From Bradyrhizobium sp. CSA207 (GTDB taxonomy: Bacteria > Pseudomonadota > Alphaproteobacteria > Rhizobiales > Xanthobacteraceae), in NCBI RefSeq assembly GCF_029051685.1, contig NZ_JAACFT010000010.1:1-64000 (forward strand): 64,000 nucleotides of DNA, read 5' to 3'. Below, in pieces: positions 36,626-44,702 of the stretch. How positions within the stretch are numbered: position 1 is the first letter of the stretch; the number at the start of each line of letters is the position of its first letter. The position numbers were made by a program, and so were the translations under genes. The notes beneath the pieces were generated by a model. It had not been told where the DNA came from and ran no database searches. It saw nothing but the letters and a program-made list of their open reading frames with translations.

Positions 36626-37355
36626 GGTCGGTATCACAGGCAAGACGTTCAAAAGCGCAGCGGGCGAGACGCACGAGGTGCTGGCGCCGATCAGATTCGC
36701 GCTTCAATCCGGCGAGGTCGGCGTGCTGATCGGCCCGTCCGGCTGCGGCAAGAGTACGATGCTTCGCATCATCCTCGGGCTCGACCGCGACTATCAAGGG
36801 CACGTCGCGCGTCCGCCCGAGGCGCGGGTCGGCATGGTGTTCCAGGAGCCTCGGCTGCTGCCGTGGCGCTCGGTCGAGCAGAATGTGCGGCTGGCGGCAC
36901 CCGACGTGAGCGACGCAAAACTCGCCGAACTCTTCAGGATTTTGGAGCTGGAAGCGCATCGCAGCCATTTCCCCGGCGAATTGTCGCTGGGGCTGGCCCG
37001 CCGCGTCGCACTCGCCCGCGCCTTTGCGGTCGAGCCGGACATTCTGGTGCTCGACGAGCCCCTGGCCTCGCTCGACGACGCGCTGGCCGGCCGATTGCGC
37101 GACGAGATCGCGACGTTGGTCGCCAGCCGGCCCGTCACGACGCTGCTCGTGACGCACAGCCTGGACGATGCGGTGCGCCTCGGCGACCGCCTATTCTTCC
37201 TGTCGCCGCGCCCGGCGCGCATTCTGGCCGAGGTCCCCATCGGCATCCCGCGCGAGGCACGCGGCGACGCCGCGATTGCCGCGATCAAGGCCGGGCTTGC
37301 GCGGCGAGCCCCGGATGAACAGGGCGGCGAACGCGCCGGGCGGGATGTCTCATAG
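36615..37355 (+). CDS. ABC transporter ATP-binding protein (NitT/TauT type)
   Basis: 246 residues, GTG start overlapping the permease gene. Walker A GPSGCGKST starts at residue 40, Q-loop VFQEPRLLPW, Walker B ILVLDEPLASLD and switch His in VTHSLD. The signature is LSLGLARRVALARA, with Leu in place of the usual second Gly-flanking residue, a modest departure from LSGGxxQR. Completes the three-component importer with 34906 and 35888. Confidence 0.87.
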   Translation: MRLEVGITGKTFKSAAGETHEVLAPIRFALQSGEVGVLIGPSGCGKSTMLRIILGLDRDYQGHVARPPEARVGMVFQEPRLLPWRSVEQNVRLAAPDVSDAKLAELFRILELEAHRSHFPGELSLGLARRVALARAFAVEPDILVLDEPLASLDDALAGRLRDEIATLVASRPVTTLLVTHSLDDAVRLGDRLFFLSPRPARILAEVPIGIPREARGDAAIAAIKAGLARRAPDEQGGERAGRDVS

Positions 37356-37400
37356 GCAGCCGCGCGGCGCATGTGCTAAACATGCCGGCAGCGGAGCCTG

Positions 37401-38198
37401 ATGATGAGACGAACCGTTGCTCTGACGACGCTTGGCTTCGCGCTCGTCGCGACCATGGCGAGCGCCCAGGACATGATGCGTGACGTCGACCTCACCTCAC
37501 CCGCCATGGTTTCCGCTGAAATGAGCCGGCAGGAGGTCGAGACGGTGCTGGCCAAAGCGAGCGCCGGCGCGCCCGCCGACTTCACCGGCACGCGCTTGTC
37601 GGGGCTCGATCTCTCGGGGCTCGACCTTTCCAGGGCGGTGCTTCGCGCGGCACGGCTCAACAAGACAAAACTCGGCGGCGCCCGTCTTGATCGAGCGATC
37701 CTCGATCAGGCATGGCTTCTCGACGCGGATCTCACCGGCGCGAGCCTGAAGGGCGCCAACCTGTTCGCCACGCAGATGGCGCGCGCTCACCTCGACGGCG
37801 CTGATCTGACCGGCGCGCGCATCGCAGCCGATCTCAGCGGCGCGAGCCTGGTCGGCGCCTCGATCGCGGACGCGCATCTCGGCGCCGACATGCGCAACCA
37901 GTCGATGGGGTTGATGCGCGCCGTGTTGCGATCGGCCAATCTGGAACGGTTGAACGCGCGCAACGCCGACCTGTCGCGCGTCGATCTCGAGTTTGCCTCC
38001 CTCAGGGGAGCCGACCTGACCGGTGCGTCGCTCCGGAACGCCCAGCTCGGTGGCGCCGACCTGACCGGGGCGACCGTCATCGACACCGATTTCGAGGGCG
38101 CCGATCTCGCCTCCGCCAGGCTGATCGCACCGATCGGCCTTGACCGCGCCAGGAATTTCGACAAGGCAAAGAACCGCGAGCGCCTGATCAGGCAATAA
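37401..38198 (+). CDS. Exported pentapeptide-repeat protein
   Basis: 265 residues with a signal peptide (VALTTLGFALVATMASAQ). From about residue 60 to 250 there are over twenty A(D/N)LxG/S-type pentapeptides (ADLTGASLKGANLFA, ADLTGARIAADLSG, ADLTGASLRNAQLGG), which build a right-handed beta-helix. Periplasmic location is unusual enough to note, since many such proteins are cytosolic. It follows the ABC operon on the same strand by 45 bp. Function unknown; possibly a structural or binding platform. Confidence 0.85.
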   Translation: MMRRTVALTTLGFALVATMASAQDMMRDVDLTSPAMVSAEMSRQEVETVLAKASAGAPADFTGTRLSGLDLSGLDLSRAVLRAARLNKTKLGGARLDRAILDQAWLLDADLTGASLKGANLFATQMARAHLDGADLTGARIAADLSGASLVGASIADAHLGADMRNQSMGLMRAVLRSANLERLNARNADLSRVDLEFASLRGADLTGASLRNAQLGGADLTGATVIDTDFEGADLASARLIAPIGLDRARNFDKAKNRERLIRQ

Positions 38199-38224
38199 CG
38201 GCGTCGCCTTGGGAGGACGATTTG

Positions 38225-38572
38225 ATGCGTTGGGGTCTGGTGTTGATCGCGTTGCTGGCGTTTGCCGGCGAAGCCGCCGCGCAAAGCAAGGGCAAGGGCA
38301 TCCGGCTCTGGAATTTAACCACGGAGACCATTTCCGGATTCCAGCTCTCGCCGGCCGGGAAGACCGACTGGGGCCCCAACCAGACCCTGAACGACAAGGA
38401 CAAGGAGGTCGACCATGACGAGCGGCTGCGCATCACCGGCGTCGAGCCCGGCCGCTACGACGCCAAGGTCAGCTATCCCAATGCGCGGCAATGCATTGTC
38501 CGCGACATCGAGATCAGGGCCGACGCGGTGTTCTCGGTCGCCGACAAGGATCTGAAGGACTGCACCAAGTAG
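38225..38572 (+). CDS. Small exported hypothetical protein
   Basis: 115 residues from the ATG at 38225. Signal peptide (WGLVLIALLAFAGEAAAQ), then one compact beta-rich domain with IRLWNLTTETI, RITGVEPGRYDAKV and two cysteines (QCIV, DCTK) that may pair. 26 bp after the pentapeptide gene and probably cotranscribed. No function assigned. Confidence 0.75.
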   Translation: MRWGLVLIALLAFAGEAAAQSKGKGIRLWNLTTETISGFQLSPAGKTDWGPNQTLNDKDKEVDHDERLRITGVEPGRYDAKVSYPNARQCIVRDIEIRADAVFSVADKDLKDCTK

Positions 38573-38582
38573 CGTGGGCGCG

Positions 38583-38792
38583 TCAGGCCTTGTCGTTCCG
38601 ATGAGGATATTCGCAGCGCCACCGCACCGCCTGCCACTTCGGGTGGTCGCCGATCCATTGCGCGATATACGGCGGTGCGGCCATGGCGCATTGCGTCGGC
38701 GACCCCGCATAGGAAAACACCAGATGCTGCTCCTCGCAGGTTGCAGGCGAGAGCACCGCACACACGGTCACCACCAGATCAATCGGATTCAT
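38583..38792 (-). CDS. Small Cys-containing hypothetical protein
   Basis: 69 residues with a short hydrophobic start (IDLVVTVCAVLS) and three further cysteines (ATCEEQH, TQCAM, WRCEY). The spacing CxxxxxCxEEQH and the WxxVRWRC end resemble a conserved small periplasmic protein of Bradyrhizobium-type genomes as I recall it. Convergent with the preceding gene, 10 bp apart. Role unknown. Confidence 0.6.
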   Translation of the reverse strand: MNPIDLVVTVCAVLSPATCEEQHLVFSYAGSPTQCAMAAPPYIAQWIGDHPKWQAVRWRCEYPHRNDKA

Positions 38793-38899
38793 GCCGGGAT
38801 CCTCGCGCAGGGGCGATGAAGATTAGCAACAAAGGTTACGTCCGAGGGAGCGGGAAGTTTCAATCCACGGGGACGGAACCAGTTCGAATCGCGAAGAGT

Positions 38900-38960
38900 C
38901 CCCCTCACCCGAATTCGAGCTACGCTCGAATTCGACCTCTCCCCGCAAGCCGGGCGAGGT
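38900..38960. repeat. Mosaic palindromic intergenic repeat (copy c, short)
   Basis: CCCCTCACCC followed by a perfect 10-bp hairpin at 38911-38933 (GAATTCGAGC, loop TAC, GCTCGAATTC) and CCTCTCCCCGC. This is a half-length version of the elements at 25126 and 54998. It sits just past the stop of the outer-membrane protein gene at 38973. Confidence 0.65.
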
Positions 38961-38972
38961 CAAGAGCGCACC

Positions 38973-39836
38973 CTAGAAATTTACCCCGAACACCAGCCTT
39001 GCCTGGTGGCGTTCGAAATTGACGAGGTCGAGATTGGCGGCGGATCCGGCGGGACGGCCCCAGGCCTGCATGCTCCAGCTCACGGTGAGCCGCGAGCGTT
39101 CGGAAAGCTGGAAATAGGCGGTGGGACCGACGAACAGCGCCTGGCCCGCGAATTCGCCAAGACCGATACCGTCGTACTGGCGGAAGTAGCGCACTTCGCC
39201 GCCGAGCAGCACGTCGGGGCGCAGGCGGGCCATGCCGGCAAAAGCTACGCCGATCATGGAGCTCTTCTCGGACTGCCCGGCCATCTCGAAGCGCGCCCAT
39301 TCCGGCTGATAGATCAGGTTGAGCGCGCCGATGGCAAAGTTCGGGATGAGTTCGCGGTCGAAGGCGAGCGTGAGGTCGGTGCCGTACATTCGGCCCTTTG
39401 CGCCGGAGGTCTCATCGATGCGGTCGCCATGGAACTCGGCGGCGACGGTCAGTCCGAACGGCGCGCGCTCGCGGTCGAGCAGGCGATAGCGCAGGTCGAG
39501 CGAGACACCCTGGAAGTTGAGCTGGCGGCGGTCGTCGATGTCGGGGACGCCGGTGATGTCGTGCAACGTGGCGGTGCCGCCGACCTCGATGCGGAAGTTC
39601 GGCAGCGGCACGACCTCGATCTCCTGCGACAGGGCGCGGTAGGTCCCGCTGCCCTTGCCGAACCGCCCCGTCGTCTGGCTCTGGAGTTCACGCTCGCCGG
39701 GAGTGCCGACGTCGGTACCGATCATGAAGCCGAAGATGTGCTCGGTATCAAAGCCCTCCTCCGCGCCGGCGCGCGCCGGGGCAAGCGCGACGAAGCACGC
39801 AACCGCCGTCCAAAACCTCAAGGCTGCGACGCGCAT
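38973..39836 (-). CDS. Outer-membrane beta-barrel-like exported protein
   Basis: 287 residues; signal peptide (RFWTAVACFVALAPARAGA). The mature part is a run of amphipathic strands (FRIEVGGTATLHD, VSLDLRYRLLD, LTVAAEFHG, LGGEVRYFRQYD) and ends with a terminal Phe (LVFGVNF), the signature of proteins inserted by the Bam machinery. No TonB plug. Follows pqqA on the same strand by 235 bp. Possibly a porin-like partner of the PQQ system; the function is unassigned. Confidence 0.75.
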   Translation of the reverse strand: MRVAALRFWTAVACFVALAPARAGAEEGFDTEHIFGFMIGTDVGTPGERELQSQTTGRFGKGSGTYRALSQEIEVVPLPNFRIEVGGTATLHDITGVPDIDDRRQLNFQGVSLDLRYRLLDRERAPFGLTVAAEFHGDRIDETSGAKGRMYGTDLTLAFDRELIPNFAIGALNLIYQPEWARFEMAGQSEKSSMIGVAFAGMARLRPDVLLGGEVRYFRQYDGIGLGEFAGQALFVGPTAYFQLSERSRLTVSWSMQAWGRPAGSAANLDLVNFERHQARLVFGVNF

Positions 39837-40071
39837 CCCGTATCCCGAAGGCGCGCGCCGCCTTGATGCGGCAGTAGCGCTGACCGGCGTCAGCGTAACA
39901 TACTACGGACGGAGCGCGGATGAGATTCTGCACGGAGAGTACGCCCGAACGGGCGTGGCTTTGCATAACCGCAAGCGAGAGCACGAGACGATGTCGGGCG
40001 ATAGCGGTCCGAACACTGCCACGGCTTCGACGGTGTTTGCCATCGAAGCCGCGGCAGGTCGCTGGGTGGTC

Positions 40072-40152
40072 TTACTTGCGCGAAGCGCAGGCGTACATGT
40101 TGATTTCCATGCCGACCGGCACTTCCACAATCTTCGGAGCTTTCCAAGCCAT
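40072..40152 (-). CDS. pqqA: Pyrroloquinoline quinone precursor peptide PqqA
   Basis: 26 residues, starting MAWKAPKIVEVPVG and ending with MEINMYACASRK. PqqA supplies the Glu and Tyr that PqqE and partners join to form PQQ; here they are Glu16 and Tyr20 in the invariant ExxxY of EINMY. A GGGAGA ribosome-binding site lies just before the ATG at 40152. pqqB-E are not adjacent: the next gene downstream on this strand is the barrel protein at 38973. It therefore looks like a stand-alone precursor gene that boosts PQQ supply for the nearby dehydrogenases. Confidence 0.9.
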   Translation of the reverse strand: MAWKAPKIVEVPVGMEINMYACASRK

Positions 40153-40367
40153 TCGGGGTCTCCCAAGGGATTGAGCGCGACATCGCGCGACCGAAACCTA
40201 GGGCTGGGTCAAGTGCAGCGCAAGTCTGGAATCGAAGGCGGGAATGCATCTCTCGCGATTCTCACGCCGACACTTCTCTCTCGGACAAGAGGTGTTCACT
40301 CTCGGGCAAGAGACGCACCTTGTGCGATGCACCGCCGCAGATTTTCGACTCACGCGTAGCCGTGGCG

Positions 40368-40691
40368 TTAACAATCCTTGCCCGCCACTTGCGGACTGGA
40401 TTTCGCACCTTCCGCCTGATCCGCTGCAGTCGGCTGGCTCTGCATCTGCCGCTGCGCATCTTCGGACGATGCCGCCGTTCCGCCGCTGGCGCGATTCATC
40501 GTGCTGGTCGGCGGATGCTGGCTTGCCTCGCTCGACGAACTCTGCGACTGGGCCGAGCCGACGGTGACCGGACCGGAGCCGGCATCCTTGTCGGTGCTGG
40601 CGCTGCCGGTGTTGCAGGGGCCCGCGATGGCGACACTGGCGCTCAACGTCAGAATCGCGCACGCAGTGAGAACAGATCGTTTCGTGTTCAT
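40368..40691 (-). CDS. Small exported Ser/Gln-rich protein
   Basis: 107 residues from MNTKRS (start chosen because GAGGAG is 9 bp upstream; two in-frame ATGs lie just before). Signal peptide (VLTACAILTLSASVAIAG), then a low-complexity mature part rich in Ser, Gln and Ala, with one Cys near each end (GPCNTG and the final KDC). Such proteins occur beside EF-hand/PQQ genes in Bradyrhizobium-type genomes. No function can be assigned. Confidence 0.6.
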   Translation of the reverse strand: MNTKRSVLTACAILTLSASVAIAGPCNTGSASTDKDAGSGPVTVGSAQSQSSSSEASQHPPTSTMNRASGGTAASSEDAQRQMQSQPTAADQAEGAKSSPQVAGKDC

Positions 40692-40819
40692 CTGCATCAT
40701 CTCCTCTTGTCCCGCCGCGCTGCCCCGGCGCCGAGCAGGACATTGCCGAGAGAACAGGCCGAACAGCCCGAGGTTCCGAACTTCGTTGCGGAATTACGCC
40801 ACGTCAGGACAGCGTACGC

Positions 40820-41212
40820 TCATCGCAACAGCCGCAGCAGCGCGCGGCCGGCGCGCGAGTTCAGCTCCCGCGCATCCAGCGTTCCGTCCTTGTCCGGATT
40901 GGCGGCGTTGAAGCGCTGCTCCACCACCGCCAGATATTCGTCCAGCGTGAGCGTCCCGTCGCGATCTGGATCGGCGGCTGCGAGTTCCTTCGCCGTCAGC
41001 CGCCCGCGCAATTCGCGCGTGTCCAGCGTGCCGTCATGATCGGGATCGAGCTTTGCGAACAGCGCCGCTGCTGCCTTCTTCACTTCGGCAAGATCAAGCG
41101 TGCCGTCATTGTCGGTATCAAACATCTTGACGGCGTTTGCGGATGCCGACCAGGCCGGACCGGATAGCAACGCGACCGTCAATGCAAGCGCAGCGGAGCG
41201 ACGCGACATCAT
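40820..41212 (-). CDS. lanM: Lanmodulin-like periplasmic EF-hand protein
   Basis: 130 residues with a signal peptide (ALALTVALLSGPAWSASA). Four EF-hand loops at residues 32-43 (DTDNDGTLDLAE), 56-67 (DPDHDGTLDTRE), 81-92 (DPDRDGTLTLDE) and 105-116 (NPDKDGTLDARE). Linkers between loops are 12, 13 and 12 residues, the hallmark of lanmodulin; calmodulin-type pairs have about 24. Pro at loop position 2 (loops 2-4) and Asp at position 9 (loops 1, 2, 4) are also lanmodulin traits. Divergent from a lanthanide-type PQQ dehydrogenase. Probably binds lanthanides with high affinity. Confidence 0.85.
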   Translation of the reverse strand: MMSRRSAALALTVALLSGPAWSASANAVKMFDTDNDGTLDLAEVKKAAAALFAKLDPDHDGTLDTRELRGRLTAKELAAADPDRDGTLTLDEYLAVVEQRFNAANPDKDGTLDARELNSRAGRALLRLLR

Positions 41213-41544
41213 CGAAACCTCCCGTGATGGAGCTTCCCGATTTGAGCGGGATCTAGACAGGTAAGTCAAAAAGAGCCCCCCGGTTCAAGTCCCCGGAATT
41301 GCAATCGGCGCGCTCTACAACGAGGGAGCCCGGCCACACGATGCGTGCGCTGCTTCGCGTCACGGAATTTCGCCAGCGCCTCCGCACAAGTGGGAAAATA
41401 TCGTCGTAGGGTTTCCGTAAGGTGACCGGCATCTGGCGTCCAACATATCGGCATGACGCTTACGACTTTCGTATTGACGGCTTTTGCTTTCAGGCGGAGT
41501 GTTGCTGCCGCAGCGTCAAAAGGCGCGCATATTGGGAGGAACGG

Positions 41545-43209
41545 ATGAAACGCTTTGCGATGGCCGCGAGCCTCGTCATGCTTGCATCGACGTGTGCAAG
41601 CGCCCAGACCACCGAGCAACTGGTCAAGGGCGCGACCGATACATCGAACGTTCTCAACTACGGGATGGGGTACAACCTCCAGCGCTTTTCGACGCTGAAC
41701 CAGATCAACAAGGACACTGTCAAGAACCTCGTCCCGGTCTGGAATTACAGCTTCAACGACGATCGCAGCGAGGAATCGCAGCCGCTGGTATACCAGGGCG
41801 TGATCTACGTGACGTCGCACAACGCGACCATGGCGGTCGACGCCAAATCCGGCAAGCAGATCTGGAAGAGCAAGATCGAATATCCCGCCGAGACGCCGCG
41901 CATCGTCTGCTGCGGCATCATCAATCGCGGCGCGGCGCTCTACGACGGCAAGGTGTTCCGCACCACGCTCGACGCCAACGTGATTGCACTCGACGCCAAG
42001 GACGGCAAGGAGCTGTGGCGGCAGAAGGCGGCCGACATCAAGGAAGGCTACTCGATGACGGTGGCGCCGCTGGTCGCCGACGGCGTCGTCATCACCGGCA
42101 TTTCCGGCGCCGAGTTCGGCACCCGCGGCTTCATCGACGGCTGGGATCCGGCAACAGGCAAGCATCTGTGGCGCACCCATTCGATCCCCTCGCCGGAGGA
42201 GCCCGGCGGCGACACCTGGAAGGGCGACACCTGGAAGCTCGGCGGCGGCTCGACCTGGATCACGGGTTCTTATGATCCCGAGCTGAACACGGTCTATTGG
42301 GGCATCGGCAATCCCGGCCCGTTCAATTCGGCGGTGCGCCCGGGCGACAACCTCTACACCTGCTCCGTGCTGGCGATGGATCCCAAGACCGGCAAGATCA
42401 AGTGGCACTACCAGTTCTCGCCGAACAATCCGTTCGACTACGACTCCGTCGCCGAGATGGTGCTCGCCGACATGAACGTCGAGGGCAAGCCGACCAAGGT
42501 GCTGATGGATGCCAACCGCAACGGCTTCTTCTACGTGCTCGATCGCACCAACGGCAAACTGCTCGCCGCCAATCCTTACGTGAAGGTCAACTGGGCGACC
42601 GGAATCGACATGAAGACGGGACGGCCGATCGAGACCGACGTCAGCAAGGATGCGCGCGAGGGCAAGAAGGTCGTTGTCTATCCCTCGCTGCTCGGCGGCA
42701 AGAACTGGGAGCCGATGTCCTTCAACCCGCAAACTGGGCTCGCCTACGCCAACACTCTCGCATTCGGCGGGCACTACAAGACGGAGCCGGTGACGTACAA
42801 GGCCGGCGAATGGTATCTCGGCATGGACCTGACCGACCTTTGGGACTGGCCCAATGGTCCCCGCGGTCATCTCAAGGCGATTGATCCGCTGACAGGCAAA
42901 GCCAAGTGGGAAGCCCCAAGCGACATTCCGCGCTTCTCGGGCGTGCTGTCGACTGCGGGCGGCGTCGTGTTCACGGGCGCGCTGACCGGCGAGTTCGAGG
43001 CCTTCGACGCCGACAGCGGCAAGAAGCTCTGGCAATTCCAGACCGGCTCGGGCATCGAGGGGCAGCCCGTGACCTGGCAGCAGGACGGCGTGCAGTATGT
43101 CGCCGTTACGAGTGGGTATGGCGGCGTCTACTCGATCTTCTCCGGTGACGAGCGGCTTGCCACGGTGCCGGCGGGCGGCTCGCTGTGGGTCTTTGCGGTC
43201 AAGCAGTAG
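41545..43209 (+). CDS. PQQ-dependent alcohol dehydrogenase, lanthanide type (ExaF/PedH-like)
   Basis: 554 residues: signal peptide (AMAASLVMLASTCASAQ) and an eight-bladed propeller with W-docking repeats. Vicinal Cys122-Cys123 forms the disulfide that contacts PQQ. The catalytic Asp298 is followed by Asp300 (FDYDSVAE); an Asp two residues after the catalytic base marks enzymes that use lanthanides rather than calcium. GGGAGGA precedes the ATG. First gene of an operon with a c-type cytochrome (43235) and a binding protein (43576). Likely oxidises ethanol or other alcohols and aldehydes; substrate inferred. The divergent spacer 41213-41544 shows no site I can name. Confidence 0.92.
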   Translation: MKRFAMAASLVMLASTCASAQTTEQLVKGATDTSNVLNYGMGYNLQRFSTLNQINKDTVKNLVPVWNYSFNDDRSEESQPLVYQGVIYVTSHNATMAVDAKSGKQIWKSKIEYPAETPRIVCCGIINRGAALYDGKVFRTTLDANVIALDAKDGKELWRQKAADIKEGYSMTVAPLVADGVVITGISGAEFGTRGFIDGWDPATGKHLWRTHSIPSPEEPGGDTWKGDTWKLGGGSTWITGSYDPELNTVYWGIGNPGPFNSAVRPGDNLYTCSVLAMDPKTGKIKWHYQFSPNNPFDYDSVAEMVLADMNVEGKPTKVLMDANRNGFFYVLDRTNGKLLAANPYVKVNWATGIDMKTGRPIETDVSKDAREGKKVVVYPSLLGGKNWEPMSFNPQTGLAYANTLAFGGHYKTEPVTYKAGEWYLGMDLTDLWDWPNGPRGHLKAIDPLTGKAKWEAPSDIPRFSGVLSTAGGVVFTGALTGEFEAFDADSGKKLWQFQTGSGIEGQPVTWQQDGVQYVAVTSGYGGVYSIFSGDERLATVPAGGSLWVFAVKQ

Positions 43210-43234
43210 CCACAGGCAAGACGTGCTGAGAGAG

Positions 43235-43579
43235 GTGACTTACCAGACGGCGGCGAAGATCGCCGCCGTCGCGGTGCTGACGGTCGCGCTTGCGGCGACC
43301 GTTCGCGCCGCGGATGAAGCGAATGGCAATCCCGTGCAGGCGCAGATCGACCACGGCAAGTCGACCTATGCCTCGAAATGCTCGCACTGCCACGGCCCCA
43401 ACATGATGAACTCCGGCACCATCACGCCGGACCTGCGCGCCTTCCCCGACGACAAGACGCGCTTCGTCACCACGGTGAAGAACGGCAAGAACAATAAGAT
43501 GCCGCCGTGGGCCGACATCCTCAGCGACGACGAGATCGGGGATCTCTGGGCCTTCATCTCGAGCCGGAGGAAGCCATGA
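43235..43579 (+). CDS. Small periplasmic c-type cytochrome
   Basis: 114 residues from a GTG start; another in-frame GTG lies at 43223. Signal peptide (AAKIAAVAVLTVALAATVRA). Heme motif CSHCH has its cysteines at residues 49 and 52, and a Met ligand lies in NKMPPWAD. Between the PQQ dehydrogenase and the binding protein it is the probable direct electron acceptor of the former. Its stop overlaps the next start (ATGA). Confidence 0.88.
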   Translation: MTYQTAAKIAAVAVLTVALAATVRAADEANGNPVQAQIDHGKSTYASKCSHCHGPNMMNSGTITPDLRAFPDDKTRFVTTVKNGKNNKMPPWADILSDDEIGDLWAFISSRRKP

Positions 43580-44505
43580 CGGCCTGGCGCACCGCATGGA
43601 GCGTCGCCGCAATCCTCGTGGCGACGGCAACGCTCGCTTATGCCGCCGACGATCCCTTAAGGATTTGTCTCGATGAGGACCGGCCGCCGCTCTCGGTGCA
43701 CCACCGCAGCAAGCCGGACTCCGGTTTCGACGTGCTGCTGGCGCAGGCGATCGCGGAGCGGCTAGGACGGCCGCTGGCCATTCAGTGGTTCGAGAGCAAG
43801 CTGGATGAGGATTCGAGCCCGCAGCTCGAGGCCAACGCACTGCTTTCCGACGGGCGTTGCGCGCTCGTGGGCGGCTACGCACTGACGCAGGATTCGCTGG
43901 TGGTCCCCGGCATGAAGACGGCCCGGCTGCCGGATTTCGCCGGCGCCACGCGCGACGACCGCCGCCGCCGCGTCGCGCTCGGCGTGCTCAGCCCGAGCCA
44001 GCCTTACGTATATTCGCCCATGACGGTCGTGCTCGGGCCGAAGGCGGCCGGCCGCAAGATCGGCGACATCGGCGATCTCGCCGGCCTTCGCCTCGCGATC
44101 GAGAGCGGATCGCTGGGCGATGCCATCTTGATGACGTTCGACAAAGGGCGCCTGATCGATGGGATCACGCATCTCGTGCCCGGCCGCAGCGACCTGCTCG
44201 GGGCGCTCGAGCGCGGCGAGTACGACGCAACGTTGATCGACCTCGCCCGCTTCGACGCCCATCGTGCCGCGCATCCCGACGCCGCGATCACCGCTTCCGG
44301 CTACTACTACCCGATCGGCGCTAATCGCGGCTATGTCGCGCTTGCGAGCGAGCCTGCCCTGATCGACGCCGTCAACAAGGCACTGACCCGGCTTGCTGCC
44401 GAGGGCAAGATCGCCGAATTCGGCAAACAGGTAGGGCTGACTTATCTGCCGCCGCGCGAACCCGCGATCCTCGGCGACGCCTGGAAGCAGATTATTCAAC
44501 GGTGA
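43576..44505 (+). CDS. Quinoprotein-associated solute-binding protein (XoxJ/MxaJ-like)
   Basis: 309 residues; signal peptide (WSVAAILVATATLAYA), then a type 3 binding fold opening LRICLDEDRPPLS and with LAIESGSLGDAI and GYYYPIGANRGYVALA further on. Same family as 31507 but encoded in the dehydrogenase operon, as MxaJ/XoxJ are with methanol dehydrogenase. Likely helps activation or assembly of the PQQ enzyme; a transport role is less likely as no permease follows. Confidence 0.82.
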   Translation: MTAWRTAWSVAAILVATATLAYAADDPLRICLDEDRPPLSVHHRSKPDSGFDVLLAQAIAERLGRPLAIQWFESKLDEDSSPQLEANALLSDGRCALVGGYALTQDSLVVPGMKTARLPDFAGATRDDRRRRVALGVLSPSQPYVYSPMTVVLGPKAAGRKIGDIGDLAGLRLAIESGSLGDAILMTFDKGRLIDGITHLVPGRSDLLGALERGEYDATLIDLARFDAHRAAHPDAAITASGYYYPIGANRGYVALASEPALIDAVNKALTRLAAEGKIAEFGKQVGLTYLPPREPAILGDAWKQIIQR

Positions 44506-44511
44506 GACTTC

Positions 44512-44622
44512 ATGATTCCGGCGCGCCCGCAGGGCGAACCCGGAATCCATTACACAACACGGTCTGCGGCCAGATGGATTCCGGGCCCGCATGCTGCGCA
44601 CGCATCCCGGAATGATGTGGCG
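44512..44622. repeat. Palindromic intergenic element (third family)
   Basis: GATTCCGG and GAACCCGGAATCC at the left are mirrored by GGATTCCGGG and CATCCCGGAAT at the right across about 110 bp, with GC-rich inner stems. It lies between the binding-protein gene and the Bug-type gene and may mark the end of the first transcript. Pattern-based call. Confidence 0.55.
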
Positions 44623-44702
44623 AATGCGCCAATCTGTCTCGCCTCTCGCCTGTGGCAGAGGCGGTTTGATGCAGTACCCTCGGAAAAAATCAGGAGGGAA
44701 TC

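Noticed and set aside
41266..43035. 589-codon frame on the minus strand opposite the PQQ dehydrogenase
   Set aside because: Shadow of the clearly real quinoprotein gene; composition rich in Arg, Ala, Gly and His with no motif.
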